Assembly: GCA_965223305.1 (NCBI GenBank)
Contig: CBDCWT010000036.1
Coordinates: 62,001 to 126,000 of the forward strand
Reading direction: 5' to 3'
DNA length: 64,000 nucleotides
From: CBDCWT01 sp965223305
Lineage (GTDB): Bacteria; Planctomycetota; Planctomycetia; Pirellulales; Pirellulaceae
Below the pieces are notes generated by a model. That model did no database searches. It was given only the letters and a program-made list of their open reading frames with translations, and was not told the origin of the DNA. This document shows positions 26,197 to 33,668 of this stretch, piece after piece (within the stretch, counting starts at the first letter, position 1; every line of letters begins with the position of its first letter). The translations under genes were made by a program, and so were the position numbers.

Positions 26197-27814
26197 TCAG
26201 TGATTGAACCGAAATTCCGAACTGGCAAGTAGCCCCCAGACGAGCTGCTGCAATGCGGACCTTTCGCGATCCGGTCGCATTGCCCAGATAGCCGCTGAGC
26301 AGATTGATTTCTTCGTCGTCCGCAGGCGCCCGTGACAAGATGTTCCAAGTCACCAGCTCAATCAGCCGATGGCGATCCGAAGGAAGGTGGGCCAGCTGAG
26401 CGACCAGTCCCTGCTGGAGATAGTCCTGCTGGAACTGCTCACCGTTGGAGAACAACAGAGCCTCTGCAGCTGGAACACGGTAATCTGCTGTTGGCTGGCC
26501 GAACCGCTCGGTGTTCTTAGGCTCCGCAGCCGCGGCGATCGCCGCCTGCAACTCCTCGCGGCAGGCTCCGCTGAACTGGCTTTGATCCGCCGTGGCCAGG
26601 CTCAGCGAGCGAGCCAACTGAGTCGGTGTCAACGGTCGTACACTCGCCACAGCAAACAACTCCGGCGGTGGACGTCGGTCGCCTTCCCAATGGCTCGTAC
26701 GGCTGTAAGCCTTGCTGAGTACCAGCCCTCGGAACAACCGCCGTAAGTCGTAGCCGTTTTCGACCAGGTCTGCGGCCAGCCAGTCGAGTAATTCCGGGTG
26801 ACTTGAGGCATTCTCTTGGTGCATCTGGTCCAGTGGCATCACAAGCCCATAGCCGAATAGCTGCGCCCAGAGACGGTTGACGATCGACTTGGCAAAGAAG
26901 TGGTGCTCGCCATCCGCTAACGCGGTCTCGACCAGCTTCTGCCTCAGGCTGTGCTGCGGAGCCGGAGGCGGCCGTTTGCTTTTCTTCAGGTCACGATAGA
27001 GTTTTTGGAGTTCCTTTCGTTTTTCCTGGTCTGGCTCCAGTCCTTCTCGGGGTGTCACATCCGTGCCCGTCAAGAACATCAAGCGAGCCTGCCGCTCTTC
27101 TCCGTCGACCGTCTTGTACTTGACCAACCCGTATTCGCGTTCCGCGACAAAACCACCGTTGTCGAAAGTCCGATCGAAGAAGAACTTCATCCCGTAGTAG
27201 TGATCTTGAGTCCACTCGGGCACGAGTGGGTGGTCATGGCATTTGGCACAACTAATGTCCACTCCGAAGAAAGTAACGCTGACGTCGTTGGTAAGCCGTT
27301 CTGAGTCCTTGACGCGCTTTTTTAGGTAGGGCACTGCGTCTTCACTGCCAGAGAGATCGGCCAGCAGAACATCCCGAAAAATGCGGTCCCAACCATGGCC
27401 TGATCGCATGGCGTCTGTCAAATATTCGCGAATACTCCCATCGCCTCTCGTAATCAGCCAATCCAATCTCGCTGCCTGATATCGGTTGAACTCGTCGGAT
27501 CCGATCAAGCGATCGACCAGCTGCTCGCGCCGACCAGCCTCGTCCGAGTCGAGGTAGGTCTGAACCTCGACAGCTGCTGGAATCCTGCCGATCAAGTCGA
27601 GCGAGAGTCGCCGCACGAGCCGATCTGGGGAAGCCTGGGGGGCTGGCTGCGCACCCTGAGCCTCTAGTTCCGTTTCAATGTATCGGTCGATTGTGGCGGC
27701 AAGAGAGTTGCCGCCAGGAGTGGCTCGGTCGGGCGTGAGGGAATCCGCACGGGTGGAAGACGGAAACAACGACAGGATGCCGACGACAACCAACGATGTT
27801 GAGAGAGGCTTCAT
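26197..27814 (-). pseudogene. DUF1549/DUF1553 protein with a one-base frameshift near the C-terminus
   Basis: A secreted protein of the DUF1549-DUF1553 family. It has a Sec leader (MKPLSTSLVVVGILSLFPSS), DUF1549 with 'LVRRLSLDLIGRIPAAVEVQTYL' and 'CAKCHDHPLVPEWTQDHYYGM' (CxxCH), and DUF1553 with 'FAKSIVNRLWAQLFGYGLV'. Reading straight through, the frame runs on past the expected end into the DUF1501 gene. Removing one of the two Cs at 26271-26272 restores the family ending, ATDRERSALQQLVWGLLASS then EFRFNH and a stop at 26197, just before the DUF1501 ribosome site. The total length is 3n+1, consistent with a single extra base. Either an assembly error or a recent mutation. Confidence 0.88.
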
Positions 27815-28075
27815 TGCGGGTCTGTGTCTCGACAAAGGAAGTCGTCCAGCAAGAAGGTTACCAGGATTGCGACGGCCTCGGCGCAGACGGCGGGGACGTC
27901 ATTTTAGCACGCCCCCACTCCGAGTGCTACGGAATCTGTTTGAGCAAGTCGGGCCGGGCCGTACTTACCCTCTACGTTCCTGATACGTCCCCTCTGCCTG
28001 GTGGACAAAGGATGGCTGTTATTCACAAGATACGGGTCGGTGCAATTTGTGACTCTGTGACGAAAGGACAGCCAA

Positions 28076-29209
28076 ATGGACAAGACGACGCGCAGATGCT
28101 TCCTGGGTACCGTAGCCGCGCTCTCCGTAGCCCGTGCTTCCAATAGCACCGTCAGCCAAGTGCGAGCAGCCGCCAACTCGGCGCCCGATGGGGAGTTTCC
28201 GCTCGCCGTGCCCGGCTATTTCGGTTCGCGGCCGGGTATTCAATTGGGAACCCAGATGCGGGCCACCGCTAGCGACGAAGATATGCAGTACGCTCGGCAA
28301 CTAGGAGTGGAATGGGTCATGACTGGTTTGCCCCCCGAGCAGCATTCGCTCGACAACTACGAAGCTCTTAAGGCGCGCTTCGCCAAGCACGGTTTGAAGA
28401 TCTACCGTTTGGCGAACAACAGCTGCCACAACATGGAGCAAGTGACGCTCAATCTACCCGGTCGCGACCAGAAGATCGAAGAGTACCTCAGCTACATCCG
28501 TCTGTTGGGCAAAGCCAAGATTCACTACTCGACCTACGCTCACATGGGCAATGGCATTTGGAGCAGCGAACAGGAAACAACACGTGGTGGAGCGACGAGT
28601 CGCGCGTTGCGACTCGACAAGGCGTTCGGCCGCTGGGCGGGCAAGAAATACGAACAACCGCTCTCACACGGACGGGAGTACACGGAAGAAGAGCTGTGGG
28701 ACAACTACGCGTACTTTATTCGCAAAGTGGCACCAGTTGCCGAGGAGGCAGGTGTCTATATCGGAATCCACCCAGATGACCCTCCTGTTTACTCGCTGGG
28801 TGGCGTTCCACGGTGTATCTTCGGCAACTTTGCTGGCTACACACGGGCATTGGAAATTGCCGACAGTCCCAACATAGGTGTCTGCCTGTGCGTTGGCTCG
28901 TGGATCGAAGGGGGTACCGGCACCGGTAAGAACGTGAAGGATGCCCTGCGGCACTTCGCTTCCCAGAAGAAGTTGTTCAAGGTCCACTTTCGCAACGTGA
29001 GCGCTCCGTTGCCGGAGGGGTTCGTCGAGACGTTTTTAGATGACGGCTACGTCAACATGTTTGAAGTGATGCGAACGTTACACGAAAGCGGGTACACGGG
29101 CGCTGTGATTTCGGACCATGTACCTCACATGGTGGGTGGCCGCCGCTCCGCAGAAGCCTTTTCTCTCGGATACATGCGCGGGCTTATCCAAGCTGTCTCG
29201 GGTGTGTAG
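28076..29209 (+). CDS. Mannonate dehydratase-like protein with exported leader
   Basis: A 377-residue protein. The N-terminus MDKTTRRCFLGTVAALSVAR looks like a twin-arginine leader. The remaining TIM-barrel resembles mannonate dehydratase (UxuA), an enzyme of hexuronate breakdown: 'IGIHPDDPPVYSLGGVPRCIFG', 'NIGVCLCVGSWIEGG', 'KLFKVHFRNVSAPLPEGFVETFLDDGYVN' and 'GAVISDHVPHMVG', with the metal-binding Cys, His and Asp positions present. UxuA is normally cytoplasmic, so an exported copy is odd; it may be a paralogue acting on another sugar acid. It is divergent from the DUF1549 operon. Confidence 0.82.
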   Translation: MDKTTRRCFLGTVAALSVARASNSTVSQVRAAANSAPDGEFPLAVPGYFGSRPGIQLGTQMRATASDEDMQYARQLGVEWVMTGLPPEQHSLDNYEALKARFAKHGLKIYRLANNSCHNMEQVTLNLPGRDQKIEEYLSYIRLLGKAKIHYSTYAHMGNGIWSSEQETTRGGATSRALRLDKAFGRWAGKKYEQPLSHGREYTEEELWDNYAYFIRKVAPVAEEAGVYIGIHPDDPPVYSLGGVPRCIFGNFAGYTRALEIADSPNIGVCLCVGSWIEGGTGTGKNVKDALRHFASQKKLFKVHFRNVSAPLPEGFVETFLDDGYVNMFEVMRTLHESGYTGAVISDHVPHMVGGRRSAEAFSLGYMRGLIQAVSGV

Positions 29210-29226
29210 CCGAGCGGGGTCGCCAG

Positions 29227-29414
29227 TTTTGAGGTTGCGCTTTCGGGTGTCTAGCAGAGACACGAGGCCGAAGTCGTCCGTTTATTCGGAACCCGAAGCG
29301 TCAGCGAGGGGGAGTTGGTGTACCAACGCAGGTCACTCCCTCGCTTACGCTTCGGGTTCCGATGGAGCCAAGAGCGCAACTTCAAAGAGCGTGAGCGAAG
29401 CGCAACTTCAAGGA
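29227..29414. repeat. R5 nested palindromic repeat, copy 2
   Basis: An outer inverted repeat (TTTTGAGGTTGCGC against GCGCAACTTCAAAG or a second nearby copy) encloses an inner pair GGAACCCGAAGCGTCAGCG / CGCTTACGCTTCGGGTTCC. The plan matches the copy at 11.1 kb. It lies between two convergent genes. Confidence 0.7.
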
Positions 29415-29434
29415 GCGCCAGCCCCGTCCGCTCT

Positions 29435-30625
29435 TCAGCGGTCGGTTGTCTTACGAAAGCGCAAAAAGTAGTTTTCCTGCAGACCGTCCAACATTGTCTC
29501 ACCCAGGAATTCAAATCCTGCGGCTTCGATCTCGCCACGAAATACCTGTTTCCCCGCGCGCACGTGACCCAAAATAAACTCGCGGGACCTACCTGGGATC
29601 CGCTCGAAGTCGATCACAATCAGCGTCCCCTCGTCCACTAACGCGCGGTGGATCGAGGCCAGCGTGGATGGCGGATACTCGAAGTGGTGATAAGTGTCGC
29701 AGATGAATACGAGATCAATCGAATTGGGAGGGAGGTTGATCGACCGCTGAGTTCCTAGCACTCCTGTCAGGTTGTTGATCCCGTCCTCTTCGGCGCGCTG
29801 GTTGATGTGCTGGAGGAAGCGTGGGGAAATGTCGACTGAGACGACCCAGCCATCGGGTCCCACGGCCTCACAGAACAACCTGGAAAAAAGTCCGGTTCCC
29901 GCGCCCACATCGGCGACTCGCGCACCCGGCGAAACGCGGCAGGCTTCGATCACCTGCTGGCGCGCGGCAAAGACCTCTCGACTTTCTACCTCGAATCGCC
30001 CCAGCCACTCGCTGACCTCTAGGTCGGCCTTCAGGAAGTTGTCGTTGATGCCCGGTCGGACACTCGCCTTTTGACGATTGGCCTGCACGTGTTCGATATA
30101 GCTCCGGACTCTCTCTTCGTATCCGGCGGTCCGCAGGCCGATCGTCTTCGCTTCCACAACCGCCTCTTCGACAGGTACACCCTGGTCGAGCACGCGGTGC
30201 GCCAGCCAGACCGCTCCGACTCGGTTGGCTGAACCGCAGTGCAGCAAGGTCGGAGTCTTCTCGGCTTCACGTAACAACGTACGGGTACGGGTCAGGATCT
30301 CGTCGGTCAGCGAGTTAGGAGCCAGAAACGGCACTTCGATGAACTCCAGTCCCGCTGCCTTAACTTCGTTTCCTTCCTCCCATTGGATCTCGCCAGAGGT
30401 CCGCAGTGTGACCACACGCCGAATCCCCTCTCGTTTAAGAACGGCGATGTCCTCCTTGGTTGGCTGACCGGCCAAGTAGACCGAACCACAAGTGTGAACA
30501 TTCTTGGTCTGGCCCAGCTTCGCTGCTGCAACGGCTGGCGCCGCCGTCCGCTGGGCGAAGCCGGGGCTTGCAGCAAGAGCCGTGATTCCAAGCAATACGA
30601 CCAGAGGGGAAAAGTTCCGAGACAC
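29435..30625 (-). CDS. Exported phosphatase-like domain fused to a SAM methyltransferase
   Basis: A 396-residue protein. A Sec leader (VSRNFSPLVVLLGITALAAS) is followed by a dual-specificity/cysteine phosphatase-like domain, residues about 45-165, with the P-loop HCGSANRVG (CX5R) and 'AGQPTKEDIAVLKREGIRRVV'. Then comes a class I methyltransferase domain, residues about 215-390: 'VADVGAGTGLFSRLF' (motif I), VVSVDISPRF and 'SIDLVFICDTYHHF'. An exported methyltransferase is unusual because S-adenosylmethionine is not expected outside the cytoplasm. The start is a GTG with GAGGAGG six bases before it; upstream ATGs lack a site. Confidence 0.83.
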   Translation of the reverse strand: MSRNFSPLVVLLGITALAASPGFAQRTAAPAVAAAKLGQTKNVHTCGSVYLAGQPTKEDIAVLKREGIRRVVTLRTSGEIQWEEGNEVKAAGLEFIEVPFLAPNSLTDEILTRTRTLLREAEKTPTLLHCGSANRVGAVWLAHRVLDQGVPVEEAVVEAKTIGLRTAGYEERVRSYIEHVQANRQKASVRPGINDNFLKADLEVSEWLGRFEVESREVFAARQQVIEACRVSPGARVADVGAGTGLFSRLFCEAVGPDGWVVSVDISPRFLQHINQRAEEDGINNLTGVLGTQRSINLPPNSIDLVFICDTYHHFEYPPSTLASIHRALVDEGTLIVIDFERIPGRSREFILGHVRAGKQVFRGEIEAAGFEFLGETMLDGLQENYFLRFRKTTDR

Positions 30626-30754
30626 GGTAACCTCCTCGCAGCGATTCGCAGTTTTGTGATACTGTCGGCACGGCATCTTACCATAGCCTCCCAAGCATCC
30701 AAGCGGCGGCCGACTCGTCGGCCACTGCCGCCGCGTTTCGGTTGCAGGCGGGCC

Positions 30755-30934
30755 TAGCCCGAATTATTCATGAGCGATCTGCTGCGAGGTCGTAAGTCCA
30801 TCCGTGGCTTCGTCATGCTTCACAATTCTCCCTCGACGTATTGCTTCAATACGCCTGCGGAAGAATTGCTCGCCTTCCTTGCCACGAACGTACTTACAAC
30901 CTCTCGCCACGATCTTCAGGAATAATCCGGGCTA
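30755..30934 (+). mobile_element. R1 MITE-like nested-palindrome element
   Basis: A full 180-base copy with the same ends and internal arms as the copy at 13.96 kb. Left junction CTAG, right junction CTAA. It lies in the divergent space between the fusion gene and deoC and ends 59 bases before the deoC start. Confidence 0.85.
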
Positions 30935-30957
30935 ATGTTCACTTGGCCCGTCCGGAC

Positions 30958-30963
30958 TACAAT
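30958..30963 (+). promoter_or_regulatory. Candidate -10 box of deoC
   Basis: TACAAT lies 31 bases before the deoC start, just beyond the R1 element. No good -35 is present at 16-18 bases; that position falls on the R1 boundary, so the insertion may have replaced or changed it. Confidence 0.3.
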
Positions 30964-30993
30964 ACGGCACAAAGCCAAATGAAAGGACGGCAG

Positions 30994-31707
30994 ATGAACT
31001 ACACGTATGATGAGATCGCCAAGATGATCGATCACTCGCTGCTAAGCCCGGTGCTTAGCGCGGAGGAGCTCGAGGCGGGACTCGACCTGGCTTGTATCTA
31101 CGACGTTGCTTCGGTCTGCATCATGCCGTTCGCGCTACCGCTGTGCGCGGCAAAACTCGCCGGCACAACAGTAAAGCCGTCGACGACGATCGGTTTTCCA
31201 CACGGAGGCCACACCACAGCGATCAAGGAAGCCGAAGCGGCCCGCGCGGTGGCGGATGGGTGCGCCGAGCTGGACATGGTCGTGAACCTCTCCAAGGTGA
31301 TCAGCGGCGACTGGGAGTACGTGCGTCGTGACATCACGGTCGTTACCGATGTCGCCCACGCAGCTGGTCAAAAGGTCAAGGTCATTTTTGAGAACTGTTA
31401 CCTCAAAGACGAGCACAAAATCAGGCTCTGCGAGATCTGTGGGCAGCTGGGTGCCGACTGGGTAAAAACGTCGACCGGTTACGGCAGCGGGGGGGCCACG
31501 CTCGCTGACCTGAAACTGATGAGACAGCACACGCCAGAGCACGTACAGGTCAAAGCTGCCGGCGGAATTCGCAGCATGGATTCGCTGCTCGAGGTTCGGG
31601 CGCTCGGAGTCACACGGATCGGCGCTAGCCGAACCAAGGAGATCTTAGACGATTGCAGACAACGTCTGAAGCTGCCGGCGCTGGAGCCTGCACTCGGCGG
31701 GCCGTGA
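30994..31707 (+). CDS. deoC: Deoxyribose-phosphate aldolase
   Basis: A 237-residue cytoplasmic aldolase that splits 2-deoxyribose 5-phosphate into acetaldehyde and glyceraldehyde 3-phosphate in nucleoside breakdown. Visible family features are 'IAKMIDHSLLSP' at the start, 'GFPHGGHTTAIKEAEAARAVADGCAELDMVVN', and the Schiff-base lysine in WVKTSTGYGSGGATL. 'VKAAGGIRSMDSLLEVRALGVTRIGAS' closes the phosphate site. The ATG after GAAAGGACGG was chosen; an in-frame longer version would translate the R1 repeat. The amidohydrolase gene follows after 20 bases. Confidence 0.93.
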   Translation: MNYTYDEIAKMIDHSLLSPVLSAEELEAGLDLACIYDVASVCIMPFALPLCAAKLAGTTVKPSTTIGFPHGGHTTAIKEAEAARAVADGCAELDMVVNLSKVISGDWEYVRRDITVVTDVAHAAGQKVKVIFENCYLKDEHKIRLCEICGQLGADWVKTSTGYGSGGATLADLKLMRQHTPEHVQVKAAGGIRSMDSLLEVRALGVTRIGASRTKEILDDCRQRLKLPALEPALGGP

Positions 31708-31727
31708 CGCTTGCAGGAGCGACAAGC

Positions 31728-33038
31728 ATGAACAAGACTCTTTTTACGGACGTGCGAGTATTGGATTGCACAGGAGCCGATCCGTTTCCAGGCGAGGTAC
31801 TGGTCGAAGGCAACCGGATCGCGGCAGTGTCGCACGAGTCAGGTTCGCTTCGTTGCGACGATGCCCGTATGATCCAGGGAGGAGGTGCTACTCTGATGCC
31901 GGGGCTCGTCGAGTCCCACGCGCACCTGGGCCTTGACGACGCAGCTGACCTGCTGTCGGTCGGGCTCGTTCCGCCCGAAGAGAACACGCTGATTGCGATG
32001 CACAACGCGCGGCGGTATCTGGACTGTGGCATCACCAGCTGTATCAGTGCTGCGGCCACCAAGCCACGTCTGGACGTTGTGATTCGCAACGCTATCGAAG
32101 CCGGTAAGATCCCCGGGCCGCGCCTGCTAGCTGCCAGCCCCTGGCTGACCGTCACCGGCGGACTGGGTGATCTGCGGACGCAACACATGCCACAGATGGC
32201 GTCCATGGCCATCGTTGTCGATGGGCCTGAGAACTACCGACGTGTAACTCGCGAGCTGATTCGTGAGGGGGTCGACATTATCAAGCTGGTGATCTCAGGT
32301 GACACCTTTCTGCGCCACGCGCCTTCCGATTCGACCGTCATGAGCGAAGCGGAGGTCGCGGCAGCTGCCGAGGTGGTGCATGCCCATGGTAGAAGAATGA
32401 GCGCTCACGCGCGCAGCGCGGGCGCCGTCAAGCTGTGTGTTCGCCACGGCATTAAGGTCATCTACCACGCGAACTTCGTCGACGACGAAGCGCTCGACCT
32501 GCTGACCGAAAACAAAGACCGGCTCTTCGTCAGTCCCAATCTTGGCTTCACTGCTACGGCTAGTTACGAGGGCGAAGAGTGGTTTACGGAGGAGGAGGTG
32601 CGAGCATTGGGATTCCGAGAGGAGCTGGCGGCTGCGGCCAAGGGGTTGCAGGAACTGAAGAGTCGTGGCGTGCGCATCCTTGGTGGCGGCGACTATGGTT
32701 TTAACCTGACTCCCCACGGCGACAATGCTCGCGACCTCGATCACTTCGTTAACTACTGCCAGTTTACGCCGATGGAGGCCCTACTGACGATGACTAAGAA
32801 CGGGGGCGAAGCGATGGAGATGCCCGCTCAGCTAGGACAAATTCGAGAGGGCTTTCTTGCCGACCTGCTGGTTGTGGATGGAGATCCACTCGAAGATCCG
32901 AAAGTGATGCTTGAGTTTGACCGGTTGCTGTGCGTGATGAAAGACGGCAAGTTGCACAAAGATTGCGGGCGGGCGAACGGCAGCCAACAGGCGGGAGCGC
33001 AACCGACTAACGGCTCGGCGACTCACAATAGACCTTGA
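31728..33038 (+). CDS. Amidohydrolase (imidazolonepropionase/prolidase-like)
   Basis: A 436-residue metal-dependent hydrolase. The start MNKTLFTDVRVLDCTGADPF and 'LMPGLVESHAHLGL' (the HxH metal motif) are typical, followed by 'MSAHARSAGAVKLCVRHGIKVIYHANFVDD' and the Asp motif GGDYGFN. The final beta-sandwich strand is present ('GFLADLLVVDGDPLEDP'). Relatives include imidazolonepropionase-like and organophosphate-acid-anhydrase-type enzymes; the substrate is unknown. A GCAGGAGCG site precedes the ATG. Its 3' end overlaps the convergent SRPBCC gene by 32 bases. Confidence 0.88.
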   Translation: MNKTLFTDVRVLDCTGADPFPGEVLVEGNRIAAVSHESGSLRCDDARMIQGGGATLMPGLVESHAHLGLDDAADLLSVGLVPPEENTLIAMHNARRYLDCGITSCISAAATKPRLDVVIRNAIEAGKIPGPRLLAASPWLTVTGGLGDLRTQHMPQMASMAIVVDGPENYRRVTRELIREGVDIIKLVISGDTFLRHAPSDSTVMSEAEVAAAAEVVHAHGRRMSAHARSAGAVKLCVRHGIKVIYHANFVDDEALDLLTENKDRLFVSPNLGFTATASYEGEEWFTEEEVRALGFREELAAAAKGLQELKSRGVRILGGGDYGFNLTPHGDNARDLDHFVNYCQFTPMEALLTMTKNGGEAMEMPAQLGQIREGFLADLLVVDGDPLEDPKVMLEFDRLLCVMKDGKLHKDCGRANGSQQAGAQPTNGSATHNRP

Positions 33039-33450
33039 CCGCATCCATGTCTCCCTCCACTGCTTTCGCGATCGCTCCACGTATGAGCGGATTCATGATT
33101 CGCGGCATCAGCTTATAAGGCCGCGACTCCATCACCATCTTCAACGTAACCTGATCGTCCACTTCCCTCACGGTAAAGACCGTATCCCAGACAGCTCCGT
33201 GGCTGTCTGCAATCATGCGGATCCGGTCATTCTCGAGATACTCGGTCACCTCCAGTTCGGTGGTTGCTTCTTTTCCCTTCATCAGCCGCGTTTCACGGAA
33301 CCGAGTGCCGACACCGCGATGGGACTCGGTCAGAAACTCGACCTTGGTGATCTGCGGATTAGCTTTGGAGAACTGAGCGATATCCGCAACGGTTTGGAAG
33401 ACAACCTCGATCGGAGCAGCGATCGTCTTGGTCACGGTAATGGGAGTCAT
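33007..33450 (-). CDS. SRPBCC (START/Bet v1-like) protein
   Basis: A 147-residue single-domain protein, MTPITVTKTIAAPIEVVFQT at the start, with 'GVGTRFRETR' and 'ADSHGAVWDTVFTVREVDDQVTLKMVMES', typical of polyketide-cyclase/dehydrase-like SRPBCC proteins. These have a hydrophobic cavity for a small lipid-like ligand; ligand unknown. The ATG is preceded by GAGAGGTT; a longer start is less likely. Confidence 0.82.
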   Translation of the reverse strand: MTPITVTKTIAAPIEVVFQTVADIAQFSKANPQITKVEFLTESHRGVGTRFRETRLMKGKEATTELEVTEYLENDRIRMIADSHGAVWDTVFTVREVDDQVTLKMVMESRPYKLMPRIMNPLIRGAIAKAVEGDMDAVKVYCESPSR

Positions 33451-33668
33451 TGGCAACCTCTCGCGGGTACGAACGCCCCATTTTAGGATGATTGTGCTCA
33501 AATGTAACAGGGCTGGCTCCGAGGGTTCTCCGGCAACACCTCACGCACTGTCCTTGATGAGCCGGAACTTGTGAGGTCCGTTCGCTGCGACTGTTCGCAA
33601 GTCGCCCGCGAGCGGCTCGGCGAGGCCCTGCTGTTACCTAGCAGATCGCACGATGATAAGCTAGCTGC

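Noticed and set aside
30841..30993. A 51-codon upstream extension of DeoC
   Set aside because: It runs through the R1 repeat; the ATG with a ribosome site at MNYTYDE matches the family start.
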